A stretch of 64,000 nucleotides of DNA from an uncultured Verrucomicrobiota bacterium (GTDB lineage: Bacteria; Verrucomicrobiota; Verrucomicrobiia; Chthoniobacterales; JACTMZ01): contig CAJBKE010000004.1 of assembly GCA_903953565.1 (NCBI GenBank), forward strand, positions 62,001 to 126,000, given 5' to 3'. The position numbers were made by a program, and so were the translations under genes. Positions 19,444 to 27,892 of this stretch are shown here, piece after piece (position 1 is the stretch's first letter; the number at the start of each line of letters is the position of its first letter). Below the pieces are notes generated by a model. It ran no database searches. It saw only the letters and a program-made list of their open reading frames with translations, and was not told the origin of the DNA.

Positions 19444-20064
19444 TCACATGCCGGCCGGGCGGGTCTTGATCGCCTCGTAATAGTCCCAAACCAAAGGAGC
19501 AAACGGTGTTTCGTTTTTGTTCAGAACATAGCCGCTGACCTGCTGGAGTGGGCTCCACCATTGGCCGCGCCCTTTCCAGCTGCCCTCGGCAACCAACTGT
19601 CCCTGCTTCGTGATGGTGATGCCGACATCCTTGATGGCAGAGGAGGCACTGGTCGGCAGTTTGCCTTCGAAAAAACGCTCCAAAGTCCGCGGGCTGATAT
19701 ACATGACGGAATTCAGCGCCTTCGCATTGGGGATAGCGACGTGAGTCACCGAACCCGTGAGCAGGGTCCCGTCCTTGTTCTCGCGGTTCGGGTTGTTCAG
19801 AAGGATGAAGTAATTGATGGTGACCTCATCGAGGAACTTCGCGTTCTTGTCCTTGGGTTGCCAATCGAAAGTGACCTCGACTTCGAGGAAGTCCTTGTTC
19901 TTGGTGATCCGCTTGTTTTTGGGGCCGAAGTTCACATTGTATTCCGGCGTGGTCACCAGATCGGGCGTGATCTTGACGATGGCAAATTCACCGCCGGTGG
20001 TTTGCGCGATGGCGGCCGCGCCAAAGGAGAGCGTGCAGAGGGCGAGTAGGAGGGATCTTTTCAT
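19444..20064 (-). CDS. Amuc_1102-like secreted protein
   Basis: 206-residue secreted protein with a clear signal peptide (MKRSLLLALCTLSFGAAAIAQ). The mature part is beta-rich (VEVTFDWQPKDKNAKFLDEVTINYFILLNN; DVGITITKQGQLVAEGSWKG), consistent with the immunoglobulin-like fold reported for Amuc_1102. It is the first gene of the pilus-like operon, 38 bases ahead of the PilM-N start. The spacer upstream (20065-20125) should hold the operon promoter. Function is unknown. Confidence 0.75.
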   Translation of the reverse strand: MKRSLLLALCTLSFGAAAIAQTTGGEFAIVKITPDLVTTPEYNVNFGPKNKRITKNKDFLEVEVTFDWQPKDKNAKFLDEVTINYFILLNNPNRENKDGTLLTGSVTHVAIPNAKALNSVMYISPRTLERFFEGKLPTSASSAIKDVGITITKQGQLVAEGSWKGRGQWWSPLQQVSGYVLNKNETPFAPLVWDYYEAIKTRPAGM

Positions 20065-20097
20065 GGGTGTGTTGAGTTGATTTCGAAGCTAGCTGCT

Positions 20098-20131
20098 CGT
20101 TGAAGCGGAATCGAGAAATTCCGCTTCAACG
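20098..20131. other. Perfect 14-base-pair hairpin between sugar transferase and pilus operon
   Basis: CGTTGAAGCGGAAT (20098-20111), six-base loop, ATTCCGCTTCAACG (20118-20131), with no mismatch. It overlaps the last six bases of the minus-strand sugar transferase gene, so it would form at the 3' end of that mRNA. There is no T-tract, so it may be a processing or stability stem, or may shield the downstream pilus operon from read-through. Confidence 0.6.
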
Positions 20132-21517
20132 GGCCCCTTTGCCGAAAAGGACGACCGGCACGGTGCGGAGGAGGATGCTCAAGTCGAGTCCGAGCGACCA
20201 GTTGTCGATGTATTGCACGTCGAGTCTCACCCACTCGTTGAAATCCTTGACGATGTTCCTTCCGCTGATCTGCCACAGGCAAGTCAACCCCGGCTTCATG
20301 CTCAGCCGCCGGCGGTGCGCGGTCAGTTCGAAGTTGTCGACCTCGTAGATCGGCAGGGGGCGGGGCCCGACCAGACTCATCTGGCCGAGGAGCACATTGA
20401 AGAGTTGCGGGAATTCATCCAAACTCGTACGCCGCAGCCAGGCGCCGAAAGCCGTGATCCGCGGATCCTTGTCGATCTTGAACACCGGGCCGCTCATCTG
20501 GTTGAACGCGGTCAGCGCGTCGCGCTCCATTTCCGCTCCGGTGCGCATGGAACGGAATTTGTACATGGTGAAGGGCCTTCCATGCCGCCCGGCGCGGCGC
20601 TGTGGGAAGATGACCGGACCGGGTGACGTCAACTTGATGCCGATGGCGATGAGCAGAAAGAAGGGCGCCAAGAAAATGAGCGCAACGAGGGCGATGGTGC
20701 GGTCCATCAAGTTTTTCACCAACATGGCCCAGGACAATTCCGGGGTGACGCGGAAGACAAGCATCGGCGTGGGGCCGAGCGAGTCATAGGTCGGACGCGC
20801 GATGGACGCCCGGAAAAAGTCCGCCGCCACCCACGCCTCGACGCCCTCAGTCTCGCACGCGGCGATCGCCTCCTGCATGCGCTCGGCGTGATGACTGTCG
20901 AAGGCAAGGACGACGCGGCCGATGCTGTGCCGGTGCATCGCATCGACCAGTGCCCCGACGTCGTGCTTCTCGAGATCGATCCGCTCGACAATATCGATTT
21001 CCAGGCGCTGCACCGGAGTGAGGGTCGCGACGATTTCCTCCATGCGTGCGGCATTCCCGGCAATGATGATCCCCTCGCCATGGGCCCCGCGCCGCAGGCG
21101 GCGTAGATAGAAGTCACGGTAGATGGCTTCCCGGACAATCAATCCGAGCGGCGCGAGCACGATGAACAAAAGAAAAGCGGAGCGACTCGGGATGCTCAGC
21201 TTCATGAAAACCACGCAGGCCCCGAGGATGAGCCCGAGCCACACTCCGGCGTAGGCAATCTGACCGAGCGACCGGCGCACGGATTTCTCCAAGGGATATT
21301 GGTAAAAACCCTGCATCTCGAGCAGGAGCGGACCGAAGAGCGCGACGACGAGAAACATCCAGAGAAAACCCTCGAGCGGCGGAATCTCGGGCAGCACGTC
21401 GAAGTCGATGATCTGGTAACGGCGCAGCGCGTAGCCCAGATAAAGGGCCAGCGCAAGGATCACACCGTCCGCGATCTGGTTGAGTTGCAGTGAAAGCTCC
21501 TGTTTGCGGGAAATCAT
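20126..21517 (-). CDS. Polyprenyl-phosphate sugar phosphotransferase (exopolysaccharide initiation)
   Basis: 463-residue membrane enzyme of the polyisoprenyl-phosphate hexose-1-phosphate transferase type. Four to five N-terminal membrane segments (to about residue 135) and a Rossmann-like central region come before a further membrane helix (about 280). The C-terminal bacterial sugar transferase domain has KFRSMRTGAE, DPRITAFGAWLRRTSLDEFPQLFNVL, MSLVGPRPLP and KPGLTCLWQISGRN. It transfers the first sugar phosphate onto undecaprenyl phosphate for exopolysaccharide or capsule synthesis. The sugar cannot be told. No other polysaccharide genes are adjacent, although rfbD occurs at 53 kb. Confidence 0.92.
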   Translation of the reverse strand: MISRKQELSLQLNQIADGVILALALYLGYALRRYQIIDFDVLPEIPPLEGFLWMFLVVALFGPLLLEMQGFYQYPLEKSVRRSLGQIAYAGVWLGLILGACVVFMKLSIPSRSAFLLFIVLAPLGLIVREAIYRDFYLRRLRRGAHGEGIIIAGNAARMEEIVATLTPVQRLEIDIVERIDLEKHDVGALVDAMHRHSIGRVVLAFDSHHAERMQEAIAACETEGVEAWVAADFFRASIARPTYDSLGPTPMLVFRVTPELSWAMLVKNLMDRTIALVALIFLAPFFLLIAIGIKLTSPGPVIFPQRRAGRHGRPFTMYKFRSMRTGAEMERDALTAFNQMSGPVFKIDKDPRITAFGAWLRRTSLDEFPQLFNVLLGQMSLVGPRPLPIYEVDNFELTAHRRRLSMKPGLTCLWQISGRNIVKDFNEWVRLDVQYIDNWSLGLDLSILLRTVPVVLFGKGAR

Positions 21518-21591
21518 GCGATCGACCGCCGCCCTAGCCAGTTCGGAATGGCCGAAGGGCGACGAAACTGCAATATAGGCAGATAACCCGC

Positions 21592-22281
21592 GTGAGTTCT
21601 AAAAAAAACACATCCCGCGCGGCCACCTTGGTCGTGGCTACCGCTCATACGGAACAAGGCTTGCGTCAGGCTCGTCGGCTGGGATCCGGGGCGGTCGGTT
21701 TTGCCGAGCTGCGCTTGGACGCCTTTGCCAAGAGCCCCGGCCTCGTGAAGCGGACGCTTCCGGGTATTACGACGCCCATTTTGATCACGGCCCGCCATCC
21801 TGCGGAAGGGGGCCTCGGGCGGTTGGGCATCGCTTTCCGTCGCGATCTGCTGGCGGAATTTTTGTTGCATGCTGATGCCGTCGACGTCGAGTTGCGCTCC
21901 GTCACTTCAATGCACGGTGTGTTGCAAGAGGCGAACCGTCGCGGTGTTCTCCGGGTGGTGTCATTCCATGACTTCCGTGGCACACCAAGCCTGCCACGTC
22001 TCCGCGAGATTGTGCGGCGGGGAGTCAGGGCCGGCGCCGACATCGTGAAAGTAGCGGCGCATCTCCGCACTCCGAATGATTTGGCCGCCCTGCTCATCTT
22101 GCAGGGCACGACGAAAGTTCCGCTGGCCACCATGGGCATGGGTCCCTTGGGCAAAGTGTCCCGACTGGTGCTGGCGGCCGCAGGTTCGCGTTTGAATTAC
22201 GGGTATCTCGACAAGCCGCAAGTGGGCGGCCAGTGGCCTGCGCTCGAATTGGTCCGTCGCCTCGAGGAGGCCCTGCCATGA
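21592..22281 (+). CDS. aroD: 3-dehydroquinate dehydratase, type I
   Basis: 229-residue class I dehydroquinase of the shikimate pathway. Visible residues are the active-site acidic strand VDVELRS, the catalytic histidine in SFHDF and the Schiff-base lysine in ADIVKVA. The protein is slightly shorter than E. coli AroD (252 aa) at the N-terminus. The start is a GTG at 21592. It overlaps trpD by ATGA, coupling a shikimate step to tryptophan synthesis. Confidence 0.93.
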   Translation: MSSKKNTSRAATLVVATAHTEQGLRQARRLGSGAVGFAELRLDAFAKSPGLVKRTLPGITTPILITARHPAEGGLGRLGIAFRRDLLAEFLLHADAVDVELRSVTSMHGVLQEANRRGVLRVVSFHDFRGTPSLPRLREIVRRGVRAGADIVKVAAHLRTPNDLAALLILQGTTKVPLATMGMGPLGKVSRLVLAAAGSRLNYGYLDKPQVGGQWPALELVRRLEEALP

Positions 22282-23315
22282 CCGATTGGAGCAAAGTTGC
22301 CTTGGCCGGTGAGTTGGTGCCCGACGAAATTCGTGAAGTCACGAGGTGGCTGCTCGATGAGAGCGTCGCAGCCGAGGACAAGGCGGATTTCCTCGGCGCA
22401 CTCCATCGTCGCGGAGAGACACCAGCCGAAGTTGTGACGCTGGCCGACACCATTCTTGGCCGTGCCGTTCCCTTCGATGTGCCAGCGGACCTGCGCCCGG
22501 TGATCGACGTGTGCGGAACGGGGGGCGACAAGCTCGGGCTCTTCAATGTCTCGACCGCGGTCATGTTTGTCGCGGCCGGCGCGGGTGCCCGGTTGGTCAA
22601 ACACGGCAACCGCGGGATCACCTCGAAAAGCGGCGGAGCCGACGTTCTCGAGGCCCTCGGCGTTCCGGTCGATCTTTCCGTCCCGCTTCTGCAGGACATG
22701 CTCGGTGAAGCTGGCGCCGTCTTCTTGTTCGCGCCGTGTTTCCATCCGGCGTTCAAAGCGGTCGCCCCGGCTCGGAAACTTCTGGCCGAACGCGGACAGC
22801 CCTCCGTTTTCAATATGCTCGGGCCGTTGCTCAATCCCTCGCGCCCCGAAGGTCAACTGGTCGGGGTTTTCAACGAATCACTCGTCTCACTCTATGCCGA
22901 CGTCCTGCCGGGGCTCGGCCGCAGTCGCGCGTGGGTGGTTCACGGACGGGCAGGGGAGAGCGGGGTGATGGACGAAATTTCCACTCTCGGGCCAACACTC
23001 ATCGCCAAAGTTTCGCCCGACGGCACGGTGTTGCGTGAAACCGTGCACCCCACCGACCTCGGTGTAGCTACGGCAAATGTCGACGCGCTTCGCGGCGCGG
23101 ATGCGACGGCCAATGCACGGCTCCTGCTTGATATTCTTGGCGGTGAGCAGCGCGGCGCGGCGCGGGATATTGTTCTGGTCAATGCTGCTGCGGCTCTTGT
23201 CGTCGCGGGACTCACCGAGGACTGGTCGGAGGCGATGGCCCGCGCCGCGGAGTCGATCGACAGCGGGGCGGCGTCCACCGTCTTGCAGCGCATGCGCCGC
23301 ATAGCCGCAGCTTAA
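22278..23315 (+). CDS. trpD: Anthranilate phosphoribosyltransferase
   Basis: 345-residue enzyme joining anthranilate to PRPP, the second step of tryptophan synthesis. It shows the PRPP-binding CGTGGD loop, FNVST, KHGNRGITSKSGGADVLEALG and FNMLGPLLNPSRP, with the second metal site in GVMDEIS. ATG 22278 sits in an ATGA overlap with aroD and has GAGGAGG upstream; a longer frame to 22233 is not supported. Other trp genes are not adjacent (trpA is at 55 kb), so the pathway is dispersed. Confidence 0.96.
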   Translation: MTDWSKVALAGELVPDEIREVTRWLLDESVAAEDKADFLGALHRRGETPAEVVTLADTILGRAVPFDVPADLRPVIDVCGTGGDKLGLFNVSTAVMFVAAGAGARLVKHGNRGITSKSGGADVLEALGVPVDLSVPLLQDMLGEAGAVFLFAPCFHPAFKAVAPARKLLAERGQPSVFNMLGPLLNPSRPEGQLVGVFNESLVSLYADVLPGLGRSRAWVVHGRAGESGVMDEISTLGPTLIAKVSPDGTVLRETVHPTDLGVATANVDALRGADATANARLLLDILGGEQRGAARDIVLVNAAAALVVAGLTEDWSEAMARAAESIDSGAASTVLQRMRRIAAA

Positions 23316-23344
23316 GACGACAGGGCAGAGTTTCCGAAGCGGCT

Positions 23345-25288
23345 CTAATCGTCTGCGGGCGAGGACGCATTCATGATCTTGACCCAGATAGGAAGAGCGA
23401 GAGTCGCACCGTAGCCCCGGTCCACAATGCGCTTGGGCTGATCAAAACCGACCCAAACGCCGCAAGTGGTCTGCGCATCCCAGCCGATGAACCATGCATC
23501 TTTGTAGTCGTTGGTTGTTCCAGTTTTTCCCGCGGCCTCGCCGCGGTATCCGAAGGCCGCCGCCACTTGCCCTGTGCCCCGGGTCATCGCCTCGCGCAGA
23601 ATGTTGGCGGTCAAGCGCGCCACATTGGCTGGCAGCATGCGCCGCATCGATCCTCGGTAACGGTAAAGCACGCGTCCCTGCGGATCCTCAACACGGTCGA
23701 GAAGATGGGGTGTCGGAGCAATGCCGTCATTGGCCAGCGCGGCGTAGGCGGCAGTGAGAGCGCGCAGCGTGCCACTGAACGATCCGAGAAAAATGGACGG
23801 GTATTTCGGGACATCGGCTCCAAGTTCCGCTGCGAGGATGTTTTCGCGGACACGCTCGATGCCCGCGATAGCGCCGACGCGCACGCTCATCGTGTTGCGC
23901 GAAAGAATCAGACCGTCCTTGGCCGGCAGCATCCCGCGGTAGGTGTCATCGCTGTTGGACGGGTTGTAGTTGCCGTAGGCTTTGGGCAGCTCACCCGGAC
24001 TGAGGCGGTTGTCGCTGATTGCGGTCTGGGGGTCGAGGCCGGCAGCAAAAGCCGTGGCGTAGACAAACGGTTTCACCGAAGAACCGATCTGACGTTCGGC
24101 AAAATAGGCGCGGTTGAATTTGCTCGAAGTGTAATCGCGACCGCCCACCAAGACGCGAATACCACCGCTGTGATTGTCGAGAGCCATGGCGGAGGCTTGG
24201 AGGTAAGGCGTGCCGCCACGGCTTTGCGGATCGACAAATTCGGTGTCGGCTTTCTTTTGGTGCGGATAACCTGGGCGCGCTTCCACCTCGGCGAGTTGCT
24301 CGTCGACCGCGGCGACTGCGGCACGCTGCATGTTGCCGTCGAGTGTGGTGTGGATCTTGAGCCCGGCGCCGTCGAGCACGTCCTGCGGAAGAACCCTTTC
24401 CAGTTCGCGCCAGAGCAATTCCATGGCCCAATCTTCCTGCGGAGGCGCCGGTTTTTTCGCGGCAAGCATCACCGGCTCGGACTGCGCAGCGAGGCGCTCG
24501 CCGGAAGAGATGTAGCCTTGGTCCTCCATCTGCTGTAGGACGATGTTGCGCTGTTGCAGAGCGCCGTCGGGGTCGCGAAAGGGCGAGAGGCGATTAGGGC
24601 TGCGGATGAGGCCGGCGAGCAGTGCCGACTCGGACAAGGTGAGGTCCGCCGCCGGCTTGCCGAAATAGTTTTGCGCCGCCGTTTCGATGCCGAACAGGCC
24701 GGAGCCGAAATAGATACGGTTCATGTAGTGCGTGAGGATTTCGTCCTTGGAGAGGACCGCTTCCATGCGCAGGGCCAGCGCGGCCTCGAGAATTTTGCGG
24801 TGCATGTTTTGCCCGCCAAGCGGGAAACTGTTGCGGGCCAATTGCTGGGTCAGCGTGCTGCCGCCTTGGCGGACGCCGCCTGCGGCCAAGTTGGTAATGG
24901 CCGCACGGCCGATGCCGACAGGATCCACACCGAAGTGCTCGAGAAAGCGCCCGTCTTCGCGGGCGATCACGGCGCGAACAAACCACGGGCTCACTTTGTC
25001 CAATGGCACCGTGCGGCGGTTCTCGCCAGACAAGCGCGTGTAAACCTGGCCGTTGCGATCGATGACCAGGGAACTTTCCGGAATACGTCCAACCTCGCGC
25101 AGGTCGAAGGTCCATGCCCAAGCGAGGTAAAATGCCCCGACCAATCCCCACAGCAGAAGACAAGCGACGATGAGCCGCCCGAGGCGCCGCGTGCGTTGAC
25201 GGTGCTTCCTTCGCTTCCGCGCGCGCGGCCGCAGCAGGCTGATGCGGTGGGCGCCGGGATGGCGGGCGGATGATTTATCCCTCGGCAT
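23345..25288 (-). CDS. Class A penicillin-binding protein (PBP1A type)
   Basis: 647-residue bifunctional peptidoglycan synthase. A basic cytoplasmic tail is followed by one membrane helix (about 38-60). The GT51 glycosyltransferase domain has EDGRFLEHFGVD and GGSTLTQQLARN, with KILEAALALRME and IYFGSGLFGIETAA. The transpeptidase domain has the SxxK motif SSVK, the SxN motif in SRNTMS and KTGT in GKTGTTNDYKD. All catalytic residues are present. It is somewhat shorter than E. coli PBP1A and lacks its large OB insert. It is monocistronic and convergent with trpD, with a 29-base spacer. Confidence 0.95.
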   Translation of the reverse strand: MPRDKSSARHPGAHRISLLRPRARKRRKHRQRTRRLGRLIVACLLLWGLVGAFYLAWAWTFDLREVGRIPESSLVIDRNGQVYTRLSGENRRTVPLDKVSPWFVRAVIAREDGRFLEHFGVDPVGIGRAAITNLAAGGVRQGGSTLTQQLARNSFPLGGQNMHRKILEAALALRMEAVLSKDEILTHYMNRIYFGSGLFGIETAAQNYFGKPAADLTLSESALLAGLIRSPNRLSPFRDPDGALQQRNIVLQQMEDQGYISSGERLAAQSEPVMLAAKKPAPPQEDWAMELLWRELERVLPQDVLDGAGLKIHTTLDGNMQRAAVAAVDEQLAEVEARPGYPHQKKADTEFVDPQSRGGTPYLQASAMALDNHSGGIRVLVGGRDYTSSKFNRAYFAERQIGSSVKPFVYATAFAAGLDPQTAISDNRLSPGELPKAYGNYNPSNSDDTYRGMLPAKDGLILSRNTMSVRVGAIAGIERVRENILAAELGADVPKYPSIFLGSFSGTLRALTAAYAALANDGIAPTPHLLDRVEDPQGRVLYRYRGSMRRMLPANVARLTANILREAMTRGTGQVAAAFGYRGEAAGKTGTTNDYKDAWFIGWDAQTTCGVWVGFDQPKRIVDRGYGATLALPIWVKIMNASSPADD

Positions 25289-25377
25289 GCTGGGGAGGAC
25301 TCTATCACTGAAGCACGCGGCGTCCCCGCAAAAATACGCTTTTCTCCGGAGCGCGCCCCATCCAGCGTGGAGCCGCT

Positions 25378-25920
25378 ATGACTGACGCAAATCAATCCAA
25401 ATCACCCGGCTGGACTTTGTTCCAGGGAATCCTCCTCATCGTCCTCGGCGCGCTGGCAATTGCCTTCCCGCTGTTCGGCACCATCGTGGTCGAGCAGCTC
25501 TTCGCCGCTCTCCTCCTCATTGCCGGCGGCTATGCCTTGGCCGCGGCCCTCGGTCGCAAAGACTCAGGCGCTGCATCGCGTCTGGTTTCAGGCATCTGGG
25601 CGGTCCTGACCCTCGTCACGGGCCTGCTCCTCATGTTCCAAATCGGCGCTGGCATCCTCACGCTCACCATCCTGCTCGCGGCTTACTTCGCTGCGCAGGG
25701 CATCGTGACGTTGATTGCCGCGTTCAAATTCAGCGGCACCGGCACGATGTGGCTCATGATTCTGAGCAGCATCGTCTCCTTGGTGCTGGCTTGGATGATC
25801 TTCAGCGGATTCCCCGGATCGGCCACCTGGTTGCTCGGCCTGCTTTTTGGAATCAACCTGATCTTCACCGGTTTCTACTTCCTGTCGATGTCGTCGACAC
25901 TCCGCGCACCCATGGCGTAG
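25378..25920 (+). CDS. HdeD-like membrane protein
   Basis: 180-residue protein made almost wholly of six membrane helices in three repeated pairs, matching the HdeD/DUF308 family, whose E. coli member is linked to acid resistance at high cell density. Function here is not determined. It is a single gene followed by a strong intrinsic terminator. Confidence 0.85.
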   Translation: MTDANQSKSPGWTLFQGILLIVLGALAIAFPLFGTIVVEQLFAALLLIAGGYALAAALGRKDSGAASRLVSGIWAVLTLVTGLLLMFQIGAGILTLTILLAAYFAAQGIVTLIAAFKFSGTGTMWLMILSSIVSLVLAWMIFSGFPGSATWLLGLLFGINLIFTGFYFLSMSSTLRAPMA

Positions 25921-25942
25921 ACCCACCGAATCACCAACGCAG

Positions 25943-25970
25943 AACCCGCGGAGCAATCCGCGGGTTTTTT
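25943..25970 (+). terminator. Intrinsic terminator of the hdeD-like gene
   Basis: Perfect 9-base stem (AACCCGCGG at 25943-25951, CCGCGGGTT at 25958-25966) with a six-base loop, followed by a T-tract. It lies 22 bases after the stop. On the other strand there is no T-run, so it serves the + strand gene. Confidence 0.92.
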
Positions 25971-27792
25971 ATTTGAGCGGCCAGACCCAAGGGATGATGA
26001 CAACGGCGCCCACGAGATAAAGCAGGTTCAAAGGGAGGCCAATGCGGAAGAAATCACCGAAGCGGTAGCCGCCGGCGGAATAGACGAAAGTGTTGGTCTG
26101 ATAGCCGATCGGGGTGGCGAATCCCGCGCTCGAACCGAGGATAATGGCGACGGCAAAGGGGCGCGGATCCAAGCCTAGTTGCAAGGCGATGCCGATCGCG
26201 ATGGGCATCATGAGGACGACCGTCGCGTTATTCGACAAGACTTCGGTGATCACAACGGTAAGGATATAAATGACCGCGAGCATGGCGATCGGCTTCCAGG
26301 CCTCGCTGAACCACCCCGCGGAGATGCCAACGAGGTTCTGGGCAATGTAGTTTGCCGCGCCCGTGGTTTCCATCGCGACGCCCAAGGCAATCGTCGTGTA
26401 GATGAGGAACATGAGCGGCCAGTCGACCGATGCATAGGCCTCGCGCGGCTTGATCGCGCCGGTCACCATGAGCAAGACGCAGCCGGCGATCGCGGCAATT
26501 TCAATAGGCAGAAGCTCGAATGCCGACACCGCAATAACGGCGGCCAGCGTGGCAAAGACCAAAGGCGCGCTCGCTTTCTGCGCGGACGTCGGCACACGCG
26601 TCCGGTCGAGCAGCAGCAAGTCGCTGCTGCGACGCAGTTGGTTGATGCTGGCCTCGCTCCCCATGAGAAGCAGCGTGTCACCGGCTTGCAAGGGCACGGA
26701 CTCGAATCCACGGCTCAGATTCAGTCCGCGGCGGTGAACAGCGAGCACGACCAAGCCAAAGCGTTGGCGGAAGTTGATGTCGCGGATGCTGCGTCCGCTG
26801 ATTTCCGATAGCGGGCCGACGATCGCTTCGGCGAGGTGCGTCTCGTGAGCCGCGAGAAACTGGCCGGCTTTCCCACTCTCCGCTTTCAGGTTGACGCCCT
26901 GCATTCCCAGGATGGCAGCCACACTTTTCGGTGCGCCGGCAATAATCAACTGATCTCCCGCCTCGAGACGCAAGCTGTCGAGAGGTTCGAAGACGGGCTC
27001 GCCGCGTCGGAGCACCTCAATAATGCGCATTCCGGCGCGTGGACCGAACCCGGCATCGAGCAGGGTTTTGCCCACAACCGGCGAATTGTCGTGCACGATG
27101 GCTTCAACGGCGTATTCGGAGATGCCTTCCTCTCCGCCGAGGTCCTCAGCGAGAGTCTTGCGCGCAGGAAGAAGCTTCGGCGCGGCCCAGACCGTGTAGA
27201 GCGTTCCGATGATGGCCAGGGGCAGTCCCACCGCCCCGATTTCGAACATGCCCAGCGGCTTTTGCCCCGCGTCGGCGAGGAGCCCGCTACCGAGAATGTT
27301 CGTACTCGTGCCGACCAATGTGCAGCAACCGCCGAACACTGCCGCGTAGGAAAGGGGAATCAGGAAAATCGAGGCCGGAACGCCCGCGCGTTTTGCCAAA
27401 TGGATGGCCACGGGAAGCCCGACGACAACGACGGGGGTGTTGTTGATGAATGCCGAAAGCACACCGGCGCCGAGCATCATGATGAGCAAAAGCCCGCGCG
27501 GGCCGATGTTGCCGACACGCTCGAGTGCGACCAGTGCACGGCTTATCGCACCGGTTCTCTCCAGCGCGTAAGTGAGTACGAACATCGCAGCGACGGTGAG
27601 CGGAGCTGCGTTGGCGAAGACCTTGAGCAACTGGCCGGTTTCCGGAAAACTGCTGACGCCGGGCAGGCGCGAGATCAGGAGCAAAATCGCGAAAACAACC
27701 AGACCGGTCAGGTCCAAAGGCCACCGCTCGCGCACGAATTGCACGAGGGCAAATGCGACAAGCGCAAAGACAACAGCGATTTCCCAAGTCAT
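25969..27792 (-). CDS. SLC13/DASS-type permease with two RCK_C (TrkA-C) domains
   Basis: 607-residue transporter. Two membrane halves carry the paired helical-hairpin motifs of the divalent anion/sodium symporter superfamily (FINNTPVVVVGLP and TLVGTSTN in the first half; LSNNATVVLMMP and GYQTNTFVY in the second). Between them lie two TrkA-C domains (about residues 205-285 and 300-385). Proteins of this design are annotated as sulfate, thiosulfate or dicarboxylate transporters; the substrate is not readable. I chose ATG 27792 because the upstream extension to 27894 would overlap the divergent gene and has no transporter-like sequence. Confidence 0.88.
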   Translation of the reverse strand: MTWEIAVVFALVAFALVQFVRERWPLDLTGLVVFAILLLISRLPGVSSFPETGQLLKVFANAAPLTVAAMFVLTYALERTGAISRALVALERVGNIGPRGLLLIMMLGAGVLSAFINNTPVVVVGLPVAIHLAKRAGVPASIFLIPLSYAAVFGGCCTLVGTSTNILGSGLLADAGQKPLGMFEIGAVGLPLAIIGTLYTVWAAPKLLPARKTLAEDLGGEEGISEYAVEAIVHDNSPVVGKTLLDAGFGPRAGMRIIEVLRRGEPVFEPLDSLRLEAGDQLIIAGAPKSVAAILGMQGVNLKAESGKAGQFLAAHETHLAEAIVGPLSEISGRSIRDINFRQRFGLVVLAVHRRGLNLSRGFESVPLQAGDTLLLMGSEASINQLRRSSDLLLLDRTRVPTSAQKASAPLVFATLAAVIAVSAFELLPIEIAAIAGCVLLMVTGAIKPREAYASVDWPLMFLIYTTIALGVAMETTGAANYIAQNLVGISAGWFSEAWKPIAMLAVIYILTVVITEVLSNNATVVLMMPIAIGIALQLGLDPRPFAVAIILGSSAGFATPIGYQTNTFVYSAGGYRFGDFFRIGLPLNLLYLVGAVVIIPWVWPLK

Positions 27793-27892
27793 GACCGCGG
27801 CAAAAATGCCCGCCTGCTCATTTTCTGGCCAGCCCGAAATGCCTGTGCGTTTGCCCTTGCCCGCGGGATCCTCATGACTGAGGTTGCGCTGC

